This document shows, one piece after another, positions 1-7,912 of a stretch of 64,000 nt of DNA. The first letter of the stretch is position 1; each line of letters opens with the position of its first letter. The position numbers and the translations under genes are program-made. Below the pieces are notes generated by a model that made no database searches, was not told the origin of the DNA, and worked only from the letters and a program-made list of their open reading frames with translations. Source of the DNA: Occallatibacter gabretensis (GTDB taxonomy: Bacteria > Acidobacteriota > Terriglobia > Terriglobales > Acidobacteriaceae); the NCBI RefSeq assembly GCF_001449115.1, contig NZ_LAIJ01000009.1, forward strand, positions 310,001 to 374,000, read 5' to 3'.

Positions 1-394
1 CGACGAGTGGGAAACGGGACACCGTAAACGTCTGGCCAGAACCAAAGAACCCATGGCCGATCACCTTACCATCGGGCGGCGTAACCCGATGGGTGTTCAG
101 TGCGAAAGACTCCTCTTCGCCGACATCAAACAGCAGCTTGCCCTTGATGCCGTTGACCTCGCCTTCGAGAAATGGGTATCCCTTGACCAGCACAAGCGGC
201 ATGGTTGAACGGTCGCTTGCGAGATGAACCTTTTGATTGACACCTGACTGCTGCGGTACTGGATGTTCAATAACGGCCGGTGATGGAGCTGTCGCCTGTG
301 CGGAAGCGAGAGAAGTACATCCGATTGCGGAAAGAAACGTGATGGCGTAAAGCCTTTGGGCAATAAAACGGGTGGTTCTATGCAGCAAGGGCAT
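1..394 (-). CDS. Secreted protein with aspartyl-protease-like fold, N-terminal part only
   Basis: The reading frame runs from an ATG at 394 leftwards off the window edge, giving about 131 residues of the N terminus. GGAG lies about nine bases before the ATG. Residues 1-33 form a signal peptide: basic start, hydrophobic stretch, then LASAQA, a plausible signal peptidase I site; a Cys in SAIGC makes a lipoprotein possible but the lipobox is poor. After residue 65 the segment GVNGIKGKLLFDVGEE is laid out like the first half of a retropepsin-type (clan AA) domain, where the usual core is D-T/S-G; here it reads D-V-G. That substitution suggests either a non-catalytic relative or only chance resemblance. 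The rest lies outside the window, so the second half of the domain cannot be judged. It is encoded in the same direction as the reductase that starts at 1449. Confidence 0.6.
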   Translation of the reverse strand, partial: MPLLHRTTRFIAQRLYAITFLSAIGCTSLASAQATAPSPAVIEHPVPQQSGVNQKVHLASDRSTMPLVLVKGYPFLEGEVNGIKGKLLFDVGEEESFALNTHRVTPPDGKVIGHGFFGSGQTFTVSRFPLV

Positions 395-441
395 GCAAGT
401 CTCCAAAATTGGCAGCTACGTTTCTACAATCTAATGTAGAG

Positions 442-1449
442 CTAGTGCGAAGACACATCGAGCACAATCGAGCCGACTCCGCTCCCTCGCGCATACATGC
501 GGTGCGCTTCCTGAACGTCAGCCAGCGCAAATACCGCCTTGATGGGCACCCGGATACGTTTCTCTGCAAGCCAGTTGAAGAGCAGCGCCAGATCCGGAGC
601 GAAGTGTTTGGAGTCCCTGCTTAAGCCAAAGAATGTCGTCCGCTTACCCGACCAGAAAGCCAGATTGCGGGCCAGCAGCTTAAGGACCATGGGCACCGGC
701 GCAGTCCGGGGCGTGTTCGTCAGAGCAGGCAGGTTCTGGCCATAGCCCACCAGAAGGCCGCCCTTGCGCAGAATGGAGTAGCTCTCATCAAAGCTCTGAT
801 ATCCGAGCGGATCGAACACAGAATCCACGCCTCCCATACGCTGCATCTCGCGAATCCATTCTTTTTGTTTGTAGTCGAACACGACGGCTCCGCTTGCGCT
901 GAGTTCCGCATGCTTGCTGGCCGAAGCGGTTCCGAACACTACTGCGCCGCGCAACTGCGCGAGCTGGAGAAGCGCCGTGCCCACCGCACCGCTGAGCCCA
1001 TGAACGAAGATGCGCTGGCCGCGCGTTACTTTGGCGCTGTGCTCCAGCATTTCGTAGGCAGTCACCCAGTCAAGAATCAGCGCTGTAGCTTGCCGAAGGT
1101 CCAGACCCTGCGGTACCGGTACGAGAAACTTCTCCGGGAGGTTCATCCGCTCTGCCTGCGCTCCATATTTGGTGAGGCAAGCGACCAGGGTCCCCGGCGC
1201 AAATTTCGTGCAGCCCGCACCGTTGTCCAGAACTTTGCCGATCATGCTGTAGCCCGGCGTCAAGGGCGCCTTCTTCTGAAACGGATATGTGCCGCGCCGC
1301 ATGTTGACATCTGCACCCGCGACGACGGAATGCAGTATCTGCACCTGCACCTCACCCGCCTGCGGACTGGCGATGTTTGCCTGGGTGACCTGTAGAACAC
1401 TTTCATCTCCGAAATGGGGAACGAGTACTTTTCTGATCGTGGTTTCCAC
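442..1449 (-). CDS. MDR superfamily NAD(P)H quinone reductase / zinc-less alcohol dehydrogenase
   Basis: The 335-residue product has the usual medium-chain dehydrogenase/reductase layout: an N-terminal GroES-like domain (about 1-120, with PGYSMIGKV) and a Rossmann domain (about 130-270) with the nucleotide-binding stretch FVHGLSGAVGTALLQLA. Catalytic zinc ligands of true alcohol dehydrogenases are not evident, which fits the quinone oxidoreductase branch; reduction of a quinone or enone with NADPH in the cytoplasm is the family role and the substrate is unknown. The start is a GTG at 1449 with GAGGAG eight bases upstream. It is divergent from a TetR gene at 1576, and a TTGACA/TACGGT promoter at 1530-1558 (minus strand) has its -10 inside one of two TetR-type operators, so it is probably repressed by that regulator and induced by a reactive small molecule. 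Confidence 0.85.
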   Translation of the reverse strand: METTIRKVLVPHFGDESVLQVTQANIASPQAGEVQVQILHSVVAGADVNMRRGTYPFQKKAPLTPGYSMIGKVLDNGAGCTKFAPGTLVACLTKYGAQAERMNLPEKFLVPVPQGLDLRQATALILDWVTAYEMLEHSAKVTRGQRIFVHGLSGAVGTALLQLAQLRGAVVFGTASASKHAELSASGAVVFDYKQKEWIREMQRMGGVDSVFDPLGYQSFDESYSILRKGGLLVGYGQNLPALTNTPRTAPVPMVLKLLARNLAFWSGKRTTFFGLSRDSKHFAPDLALLFNWLAEKRIRVPIKAVFALADVQEAHRMYARGSGVGSIVLDVSSH

Positions 1450-1524
1450 TGGTTGTCTCCTCTATTGCGTATCACTTCGTTGGCATGCTGGATGCTGTCC
1501 CTGAGGTTGCGAACAAGCTAATAA

Positions 1525-1537
1525 CTTACACCGTAAG
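1525..1537. promoter_or_regulatory. Probable TetR operator 1
   Basis: CTTACACCGTAAG is an inverted repeat CTTAC-N3-GTAAG. The same repeat occurs 36 bp away at 1561-1573. It covers the inferred -10 (TACGGT read on the minus strand, 1530-1535) of the reductase promoter whose -35 TTGACA lies at 1553-1558. Occupation would block transcription of the reductase gene. Confidence 0.75.
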
Positions 1538-1560
1538 CTTTCATTGTGGAATTGTCAAGC

Positions 1561-1573
1561 CTTACAATGTAAG
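1561..1573. promoter_or_regulatory. Probable TetR operator 2
   Basis: CTTACAATGTAAG has the same CTTAC-N3-GTAAG arms as the site at 1525-1537. It ends two bases before the ATG of the TetR gene and contains TACAAT (1563-1568), a good -10 hexamer. Transcription from it would begin at about the start codon, so the tetR-type mRNA may be leaderless and the gene autorepressed. Confidence 0.75.
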
Positions 1574-1575
1574 TA

Positions 1576-2199
1576 ATGGCTTATCCCAAACTTCTTTCGT
1601 CAGAAGAGATCCTGAAAACAGCTGTGCACCTGGTGGAACATGGAGACGCCGACGGGCTCTCGCTAAGAGCCGTTGCGGCGGCGCTGGACGTCAAGGCGCC
1701 GAGTTTGTATCGCTACTTCCCGGATAAGGAAGCGCTGGAGTTAGCGGTCGCCGCGGAGATACTGAACGTGATGCTGGTCGAGTTCCAGACTGCGTCCGCA
1801 AGCGCTGATCCGGACACCAAGTTTAGAAGAGTGGCGGATGCATATCTGCGCTTTGCGCGGGAGCGATTCCCGCTCTACGCGTTTGTCGTGCAGGACCGTC
1901 CCGAAAGATATGGGTCAAGAGCGGGCAAAGCCGTCTGGAACCTTCTGCTGGAGGCCGCAAGCGGCGTCTCCGGGCAGCCGGACGACACCTCTGCTGCTGT
2001 TGCTACCTGGGCCTTTCTGCATGGATACGCCACTCTGGAACATTCCGGCGCGTTCGGAGCATCCGGGCCCAAAGGCGGATTGGAGCGAGGTGTAGAGGCG
2101 TTCCTGAGCAACTTTCGCAGTCGCGCCAAGTCCGTTCGGAACGAACATTCGGCGCGAGCGGAAGACGTTCGACGGCGGAAGAAAAAGCCATTGAGCTAA
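1576..2199 (+). CDS. TetR/AcrR family transcriptional regulator
   Basis: This 207-residue protein has the TetR helix-turn-helix at about residues 10-55: a helix ending in EHGDADGLSLRAVAAALDV, then APSLYRYFPDKEAL, which is the standard recognition-helix consensus. The remainder is the variable all-helical ligand and dimer domain with a Lys/Arg-rich tail. It is divergent from an MDR reductase and sits next to two identical-arm operators, so it most likely represses both genes until a ligand binds. No Shine-Dalgarno is visible: the base pairs before the ATG are occupied by operator 2, so a leaderless transcript is possible. The ligand is unknown. Confidence 0.9.
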   Translation: MAYPKLLSSEEILKTAVHLVEHGDADGLSLRAVAAALDVKAPSLYRYFPDKEALELAVAAEILNVMLVEFQTASASADPDTKFRRVADAYLRFARERFPLYAFVVQDRPERYGSRAGKAVWNLLLEAASGVSGQPDDTSAAVATWAFLHGYATLEHSGAFGASGPKGGLERGVEAFLSNFRSRAKSVRNEHSARAEDVRRRKKKPLS

Positions 2200-2519
2200 C
2201 GATCAGTCCTGAGTCCTGTTTTCTCTCAATCCAGCCGCACTCCAGTCGCCGTAAATATCCCACCCGTCGCGCAAAGAACCCGCGATGAATGGGGCACCCG
2301 GCAGAAGTGATCCTCCTTGCCCGATGAGCGGCTGACAAAATATCACTCATCGAGATTCCGCCATGACTGGAATTGTTTGTCCGTTATGCTGACGGTGTGG
2401 GTTCTCGTTCTATCTTTATCGTCCTAGCAAAACTCCAGTGACTGATCTGTGTTTGTACGGGATGCCGGAGTGCGGCGACCGCTACGATCTTCGCACCTGC
2501 ATCTTTCGGGGAGAATCGA
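2200..2519. other. Intergenic stretch without a recognised gene
   Basis: No credible reading frame on either strand. It must hold the promoter of the secreted glycosidase at 2520; GGGGAGA a few bases before that ATG is its ribosome binding site. No hairpin with a T-run was found after the TetR gene. Confidence 0.5.
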
Positions 2520-3818
2520 ATGCACGGGATAAGCCAGCGTGGATTACTTGCCGTATTTCTGGGAACAATCTTGTTCCTGGCCGGGGTCTGTGCCTGCGCC
2601 CAGGAGATGGCCGTAGGGGTGAATGCCGTCAATCCCTTGCGTGCCAGCGTGACCAATCAGAACGCTCTGCTTGACCAGCTCAAGGCAGCCGGCGTTCACG
2701 TGATTCGCTGTGGCATCTCGAATGACGACAAGGGGATTGACTTTGCCAAACGGGCCGCGGCTCACGGCATTCGCATCCAGTTGATCATCAGCCCGGAGTA
2801 CGCTACGGGTGCACCATCCCGACCTTACCAGCCTGAACAGTTTCCGCAGATGTGGGGTGGGCATCCGCTCTCGTATGCCGATCCCGCTCTCTCAAAAGCC
2901 GCCTTTCAAAAGCTCTTCGACAGTCTGGACGCCGGCAATCTGCAACTTGCGGGCGTGGAGCTTGGCAATGAGATCAACTGGGCGGCATTCAATCCTGAGT
3001 TTCCACTTCCAGGCGAAGGCAAAATCCTGAGCCTGCAGGATATGGATCACGATCCGGAGGGCAAGGAGATTGCCAAAGGTTTTCTTCAGTACATCAAGAT
3101 CCTCGCCGTGCTCAAGGAGGTGCGCGATCACTCCCGGCTGAACCACACCACACCGATCATCTCCGCCGGTATGGTGGACGCGAAGGATGGCGACAAGCTC
3201 TATAACAACAAGAAGGAAGATATGGTTGGACTCGCGGCGACGATGACTTTCCTTCGCGCGCACGGGCTCGACGCCCTTGTTGACGATTATGGAATCCACA
3301 GCTATCCGTCGAGCGGGCAGCCAGGGAACCCGGCGGCGGCAGCCCAACGGCTAGCCCGTCTCACCACCATTGATCTGGCCGCGTGCCGCACCAACGGCTC
3401 ATCGGATGGAAAGCCCTGCTGGATCACGGAGTGGGGCTTTCCCAATACCGATGTCTCTTGTCCGGGGAACGAAGCAGGCCGCACGCTTCTCATCGAAGAA
3501 GTGCGTCATGACTTCGACCAGTTTGCAGCCGAACACCGGCTTGCGGGCATCGACTATTTCTCGTGGGACTCTGACCCCTGGTCGAAGACGGTTGACGCCG
3601 ATAGTGTGTACCGCTGCGGCAAGCTGACGGAGAGCGGTCGCCAAGCGGTTGCCCCCGCGGGCAAGGACGCGGCTCCCGATCCCACAGCGACGCTTCGCAT
3701 CCGGGTGGGTGTTCCGCTGGTTGCGCGTGGACCTGCACCGGATATCGCTGACGCCGCGTTTACCGCGATCCAGCTTCCTAACGGGATTCGCGCCCATCGA
3801 ATCTCGCTTTCAGAGTGA
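2520..3818 (+). CDS. Secreted clan GH-A glycoside hydrolase-like protein
   Basis: The 432-residue product starts with a signal peptide (hydrophobic residues 9-26, cleavage near CACAQ). The body reads as a (beta/alpha)8 glycosidase of clan GH-A: residues about 145-155 contain GVELGNEINW, the strand-4 Asn-Glu pair carrying the general acid, and CWITEWGFPN near residue 305 carries the strand-7 nucleophile Glu. The intervening regions GIHSYPS and YFSWDSDPW match the substrate-site segments of GH5/GH39/GH79-like enzymes. It probably cuts a plant or microbial polysaccharide or glycoside outside the cytoplasm. The exact GH family and substrate cannot be set by eye. The last 70 or so residues (after PAGKDA) are a weak tail. 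It stands alone, with no transporter or sugar regulator beside it. Confidence 0.75.
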   Translation: MHGISQRGLLAVFLGTILFLAGVCACAQEMAVGVNAVNPLRASVTNQNALLDQLKAAGVHVIRCGISNDDKGIDFAKRAAAHGIRIQLIISPEYATGAPSRPYQPEQFPQMWGGHPLSYADPALSKAAFQKLFDSLDAGNLQLAGVELGNEINWAAFNPEFPLPGEGKILSLQDMDHDPEGKEIAKGFLQYIKILAVLKEVRDHSRLNHTTPIISAGMVDAKDGDKLYNNKKEDMVGLAATMTFLRAHGLDALVDDYGIHSYPSSGQPGNPAAAAQRLARLTTIDLAACRTNGSSDGKPCWITEWGFPNTDVSCPGNEAGRTLLIEEVRHDFDQFAAEHRLAGIDYFSWDSDPWSKTVDADSVYRCGKLTESGRQAVAPAGKDAAPDPTATLRIRVGVPLVARGPAPDIADAAFTAIQLPNGIRAHRISLSE

Positions 3819-4342
3819 AGATATTCACGTGTGCGAGAAGGCGCTAGCGCATAATCTACTTGACTCGGCAAGATCGTATTACAGGTAGCCAACCTATTGT
3901 GATGAGGCCGCACGAGAGACGCAGTTGTTAGGTACCAAACATTGGTAGAGGAGGGCCAAAGCTTCTTCGCCACACAGTGATAAGGAGAATGCCCATGAAT
4001 CGCGTACCTGACACAGAACTAATTCTGATTCCCGGTGGCACATTGATAACAGCGACAGCGAGGCAGGGCGTGCCCTTGCAATCACGTTGGCGCGTCACTC
4101 GATTCACAACATTCAGCCGGACCTGGATGTGCTGAAGGCAGGGCGACCGATCTACGCAACAAATCCGGATAGCCTGATGAGAGCAAGCCAAGTCATAGCA
4201 ATAGAGTTTCAAACAATCGCCGCGGCCAACAACTATTGGCGTCCCTAATACTTTCCGCAGATGATTGCAGTTACGCCGGCGAGAACGTGCACAGCGATGT
4301 TTGCTAAGTGCGGTGCGGTGTGGCTGCTGCGGAGCGCTGCGA
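3819..4342. other. Intergenic region holding a broken small gene
   Basis: Apart from the remnant at 3995-4248 no gene is visible in the 524 bases between the glycosidase and the AraC regulator. No terminator with a T-run was seen after the glycosidase. Confidence 0.5.
3995..4248 (+). pseudogene. Probable frameshifted small gene, function unknown
   Basis: AAGGAG (3982-3987) sits seven bases before an ATG at 3995, a textbook initiation site, yet the frame closes after 46 codons at 4133-4135. A second frame, open from about 4045 to a TAA at 4246-4248, reads DNSDSEAGRALAITLARHSI and later YATNPDSLMRASQVIAIEF, which looks much more protein-like than the tail of the first frame. A single frameshift near 4040-4050 would join the first 18 residues to it as a protein of about 85 residues. 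I do not recognise the family. It could be a decayed gene or a sequencing error. Confidence 0.4.
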
Positions 4343-5362
4343 TCAATACCCGGCAACCAGTTCCGGCTGTGGGGTGAGTTGCGGAACGCTTTTGGAGGTG
4401 GGCGGGCAGCCTCGGGCGTATTGGCGGGGGGAGCAGCCCATGGTTCTTTTAAAGGCTGTGCTGAAGGCGCTTTCGGATTCGTAGCCCAGGGAGAGCGCGA
4501 TTTCTGAGATGGAGTTGCGCGTGTTGGCGAGCTTGTCTGCGGCGACGAGCATGCGCCAGCGGGCGAGGTATTCCATGGGTGAGCTGCCTACGGTCTCTTT
4601 GAAGCGCTGGGCGAAGCTGGAGCGCGACATGCCTGCTTCTTCGGCCAGGTCCTGGAGGGTCCAGTGGCGGGCTGGGCTTGAGTGCATGGCCTGGATGGCT
4701 GCGCCGATCTGCGGGTCGGCGAGAGCGGAAAGCCAGCCAACTCTGTTATCAGGACCGGATTCGGAAGCGGTGTGGGAGGCATCTGCGATGTGAAGGCGCA
4801 GGGCCTGCACAAGCATCATGTGGGCGAGATGCTGGACGACGAGGAAACTGCCGGGGCGCGGATCGCTGAGCTCCTGGCGCATGCGTTCGAGCGACCAGCG
4901 CATGGCGGATTTGTCCGACTCATGGCGGATGTGCGCGATGGTGGGAAGGACATCGAGGAGGATGCGGGCGTGACCGCCGGTGAAGGCGAAGTGGCCGCCG
5001 ACGATGCAGCACTCTCCTCCGCCGTTGATGATGGCGAGACGGCCGTCGGTCAGCCTGGGTTTGCAGGCGAGCAAGGTGCGGAAGTCCGTGGGTGGCGTGG
5101 AAAGATCTGTGGCAAGGCAAAAAGGCCGGCCATGCGGGAGCAGAAAGCAGTCGCCGGCGGCGAGGCGAACTGGCTCATGGACACCTTCAACGACCAGCCA
5201 GCACTGGCCGGAGACGACGGCGTAGCACTTGATGCCGTCATGGCGGGGAAACTGGATGGAGAGTTTTCCGCCGACGTCAAAGCCGCCGGCGACGTAGGTG
5301 TGGGGCTTGAGGAGCGAGAGAACGTCGGAGAGTGGGTCGAGTACGTCCGTCAGCGGCTGCAT
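4343..5362 (-). CDS. AraC family transcriptional regulator with cupin sensor domain
   Basis: The 339-residue protein has an N-terminal cupin-like domain (about 1-170; GDCFLLPHGRPF is a characteristic turn) of the kind that binds small effectors, and a C-terminal AraC/XylS DNA-binding domain (about 215-315) with two helix-turn-helices: TLQDLAEEAGMSRSSFAQRF and then ISEIALSLGYESESAFSTAF followed by GCSPRQYAR. AGGAG lies ten bases before the ATG at 5362. It is divergent from an SDR reductase at 5512, the common arrangement in which the regulator controls its neighbour. The effector is unknown; this subclass is often linked to electrophile or aldehyde sensing, which is inference only. Confidence 0.9.
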   Translation of the reverse strand: MQPLTDVLDPLSDVLSLLKPHTYVAGGFDVGGKLSIQFPRHDGIKCYAVVSGQCWLVVEGVHEPVRLAAGDCFLLPHGRPFCLATDLSTPPTDFRTLLACKPRLTDGRLAIINGGGECCIVGGHFAFTGGHARILLDVLPTIAHIRHESDKSAMRWSLERMRQELSDPRPGSFLVVQHLAHMMLVQALRLHIADASHTASESGPDNRVGWLSALADPQIGAAIQAMHSSPARHWTLQDLAEEAGMSRSSFAQRFKETVGSSPMEYLARWRMLVAADKLANTRNSISEIALSLGYESESAFSTAFKRTMGCSPRQYARGCPPTSKSVPQLTPQPELVAGY

Positions 5363-5511
5363 CTATATATGACTCCTAGCGAGAGATGATTCCTATCCGG
5401 CCTGGACGATTGCGAAGGTATTACGGATTTCCAAGTATAGATCGTACGCCGTTTGAGGACTATTTTGCTGATAGTGAGGCTGCAGAAGCGGCTTTTACAG
5501 GAGATGCAATC

Positions 5512-6399
5512 ATGCGTGTTTTTGTTACAGGTGCTGCGGGATTTATCGGCTCCGTCCTCGTTCCTGAGCTGCTCAGCGCGGGGCATAGTGTGCTTGGCCT
5601 CGCACGCAATGACGCCAATGCCAAGAAACTTACTGAGGCCGGCGTTGAGGTGCTCCGCGGAGACCTTACAGACCTGGCCAGTCTGCGGGCCGGGGCGGAA
5701 AAGTCCGATGCCGTGGTCCATCTGGCCTTCATTCATGACTTTTCGAAATTTGCGGAAAACTGCGCCATCGACAAGGCAGCTATCGAGGCGATTGGCGAAG
5801 TGCTGGCCGGTACGGAAAAGCCGCTGCTGACGACGGGCGGGTTGGCGCTGATGGCCGATGGCCGCTCTGCCACGGAAGACGATCAGCCCTCACCGCGCCT
5901 TCCGCGCGAGTCCGAGGCGGCAACGGATGCGCTGGCGCAGCGCGGCATCCGCGCCTCTACGATGCGGCTTCCCCAGGTTCATGATCCAGTGAAGCAGGGG
6001 CTTATTACCTACGTCGTTCAGATTGCCCGGGAGAAGGGTGTCTCGGCGTATGTAGGCGAAGGGCTGAATCGCTGGCCCGCGGCGCATGTTCTGGATGTTG
6101 CCCATCTCTACCGGCTTGCGCTGGAGAAAATGGAACAAGACAAGGGCGAAACGGGCCGCAAATATCATGCCGTGGCGGAAGAGGGTGTGACCATGCGGGA
6201 GATTGCCGAGGTGCTTGGCGAGGGGCTGAAGGTGCCCGTGGTGAGCATTTCGCCGGAAGAGGCACAGGCGCATTTTGGCTGGATGGCGATGTTTGCGGGG
6301 CTGGATATGCCGGCTACCAGCGAGCTGACGCGGCAGAGGCTGGGGTGGAATCCGACTGGCCCGGGGATGATTGCGGATCTGAAAGCGATGAAGTACTGA
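5512..6399 (+). CDS. SDR family NAD(P)-dependent reductase/epimerase-like protein
   Basis: An extended short-chain dehydrogenase of 295 residues. The N-terminal Rossmann signature is FVTGAAGFIGSVL at residues 4-16; there is a substrate region near KYHAVAEEGVTMREIAEVLG. The classical YxxxK active site is not obvious, as is common in NmrA-like and atypical extended SDRs. I place the start at the ATG at 5512 because AGGAG (5499-5503) is eight bases upstream and the Rossmann fold begins directly after it; an in-frame ATG at 5386 would add an unrelated 42 residues. It is probably controlled by the divergent AraC regulator. Confidence 0.87.
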   Translation: MRVFVTGAAGFIGSVLVPELLSAGHSVLGLARNDANAKKLTEAGVEVLRGDLTDLASLRAGAEKSDAVVHLAFIHDFSKFAENCAIDKAAIEAIGEVLAGTEKPLLTTGGLALMADGRSATEDDQPSPRLPRESEAATDALAQRGIRASTMRLPQVHDPVKQGLITYVVQIAREKGVSAYVGEGLNRWPAAHVLDVAHLYRLALEKMEQDKGETGRKYHAVAEEGVTMREIAEVLGEGLKVPVVSISPEEAQAHFGWMAMFAGLDMPATSELTRQRLGWNPTGPGMIADLKAMKY

Positions 6400-6417
6400 G
6401 CGGAAGAGGGTTGCGAT

Positions 6418-6443
6418 CCCAGGTCTCAAAAGCGAGACCTGGG
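6418..6443. terminator. Perfect hairpin between convergent genes (terminator or REP-like repeat)
   Basis: CCCAGGTCTC (6418-6427), loop AAAAGC, GAGACCTGGG (6434-6443): a perfect 10-bp stem lying between the SDR gene (plus) and the DUF971 gene (minus). No T-run follows on either strand, so it may be a bidirectional transcript end or a repetitive palindrome rather than a classical intrinsic terminator. Confidence 0.6.
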
Positions 6444-6465
6444 GCACCCATTGGCCGGTGTTGCG

Positions 6466-6921
6466 CTAGTTGGGCGCGCCGGTGAGTTTGGTGGCGGCTA
6501 GTTGGCACTCGCCGCAGTGGCAGTGACGGCGGAGATATTCCCATGAGTAAATGCCAGAGGAGTGGCCGTCCTGCCAGTTGAGCTGGATGGCGTAGCGGCC
6601 GACGGCCTGCGCGCTGTTAGGTTTGGCGGGCGGCGTGTACATGGGGAGCAGGTCGCCTTTTGCGGCTTTGGGCTGGCCGGCGATGCGGCCTTCTTTGGCG
6701 CGCTCGTCAATGCAGGTGGCGCAGGGGCAGGCATTACGAAGCCATTTGAAATCCCATGCGCTCTTATGGCCGTCGGCCCAGTCGATTTCGAGACCGCGGC
6801 CTTCGGTGATGAGCACGCGTACCCTTGCGGGCGTCATGGCGGTGCGGCTCAGCGGCTTCTGTGCCGCTTCGATGCGCGCCTGATCTTCGGCGCTGACGAA
6901 GCGGATTCCTTCGTGGCTCAT
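6466..6921 (-). CDS. DUF971 (gamma-butyrobetaine hydroxylase N-terminal-like) protein
   Basis: A 151-residue cytoplasmic protein whose middle and end carry the DUF971 hallmarks: SAWDFKWLRNACPCATCIDE (about residues 65-85) and YSWEYLRRHCHCGEC (about 125-140). These Cys/His clusters form the zinc-binding site of the small domain that precedes the catalytic part of gamma-butyrobetaine hydroxylases; bacterial stand-alone copies are often linked to Fe-S cluster assembly proteins. Its biochemical role is unknown. It converges with the SDR gene across a strong hairpin and is followed on the same strand by nothing closely spaced. Confidence 0.85.
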   Translation of the reverse strand: MSHEGIRFVSAEDQARIEAAQKPLSRTAMTPARVRVLITEGRGLEIDWADGHKSAWDFKWLRNACPCATCIDERAKEGRIAGQPKAAKGDLLPMYTPPAKPNSAQAVGRYAIQLNWQDGHSSGIYSWEYLRRHCHCGECQLAATKLTGAPN

Positions 6922-6987
6922 GTACCTATTTTAAGGGACTGGAGCCTGCTATCGACTTTGCGAACGTTTTGGATGAGGTTACATTGC

Positions 6988-7821
6988 TCACTGTTTGGCT
7001 TGATCAGGAGCGGCCTCGTGGTCGTAACTGATGGCTCGTGTCAGCTGCCATGCGCCATCGCGATAACGCCATACAGTGATGAATTTAGCCTGGCCATCGC
7101 CTTCCGATGGTTGATTCGGATGGGTGAAGCGATGCATCCCGATTTCGACAGCGCCATAGTGCGCCAGAGGATGGACCTCTAATGTCCCGGGCGTAAGCTC
7201 GCGATGCACTTTGCCGCAGATGTTGTTTTGAATTGCCTCAAGAAAGGGGGCTTTGCCAACGGCCAGGCCTGTCTTGTCGTGATAGAACTCAAGGTCGTCG
7301 GCTACCAGCTTACTCATGGTGGCAAGATCGCAGGAGTTGTAGGCATCAAATAACTGCTTGTCGAGAGCCGCTACATTGGCAAAAAGCTGATCGGGGGCGT
7401 GCGGCACAGGCTCTGGTGTCTTCCATTCTGCGTCGGCGCGGCGCGTATCAACTACGATTTGCGTGCCGGGATCGGTGGGGATTCCTGTAACGCTGCCACT
7501 GAGATGGTCGCCTGCAAGCTTGAGGTCAAAGTGCACGGCGCTGCCTGCACTCGCGGCAACATCGAAACTCACATTCGGTCCGTCCACGTGAGCGTTCGTT
7601 ATAGGCGACATCTGGTTTGGAGCACTGCCGGCGCTGCCTGAGAGCGTTCCATTCTCCAACTTGAGTTCAAGAAAGGCGCGGTCCGGATCGACGGTGCCGT
7701 CTGCGTGGACCATGTCGAAGACACCTGACCACTTTCCCGCTGGTGAAGGAATAGAAGTTTGGCTGATGGCCGGCAGTACAGCAGCCGCAAGCAGACAGGA
7801 GAAAAAGTATTTCAAAAGCAT
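6988..7821 (-). CDS. Secreted protein with C-terminal SnoaL/NTF2-like (DUF4440) domain
   Basis: The 277-residue product begins with a clear signal peptide (LLKYFFSCLLAAAVLPAISQ). Residues about 25-135 are a beta-rich domain (GKWSGVFDM, ENGTLSGSAG) resembling the lipocalin-like segments found before DUF4440 in acidobacterial secreted proteins. Residues about 150-265 form a DUF4440/SnoaL-like fold: LDKQLFDAYNSCDLATMSKL, the DDLEFYHDKTG strand and the final VWRYRDGAWQLTRAISYDH. Such domains bind small hydrophobic ligands or act as isomerase-like enzymes; no specific function can be given. GGAGG lies about eight bases before the ATG. Confidence 0.75.
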   Translation of the reverse strand: MLLKYFFSCLLAAAVLPAISQTSIPSPAGKWSGVFDMVHADGTVDPDRAFLELKLENGTLSGSAGSAPNQMSPITNAHVDGPNVSFDVAASAGSAVHFDLKLAGDHLSGSVTGIPTDPGTQIVVDTRRADAEWKTPEPVPHAPDQLFANVAALDKQLFDAYNSCDLATMSKLVADDLEFYHDKTGLAVGKAPFLEAIQNNICGKVHRELTPGTLEVHPLAHYGAVEIGMHRFTHPNQPSEGDGQAKFITVWRYRDGAWQLTRAISYDHEAAPDQAKQ

Positions 7822-7912
7822 GGCAGGCGCCTCCGTTGTATGGTGCCTACGATGTCTGTGAACAGAAAGTTCCGTTTATTCGGGGCTATACATCAGCACC
7901 AGTCACTTACTT

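Noticed and set aside
4682..5389. 235-residue plus-strand frame opposite the AraC regulator
   Set aside because: Shadow of a clear AraC gene.
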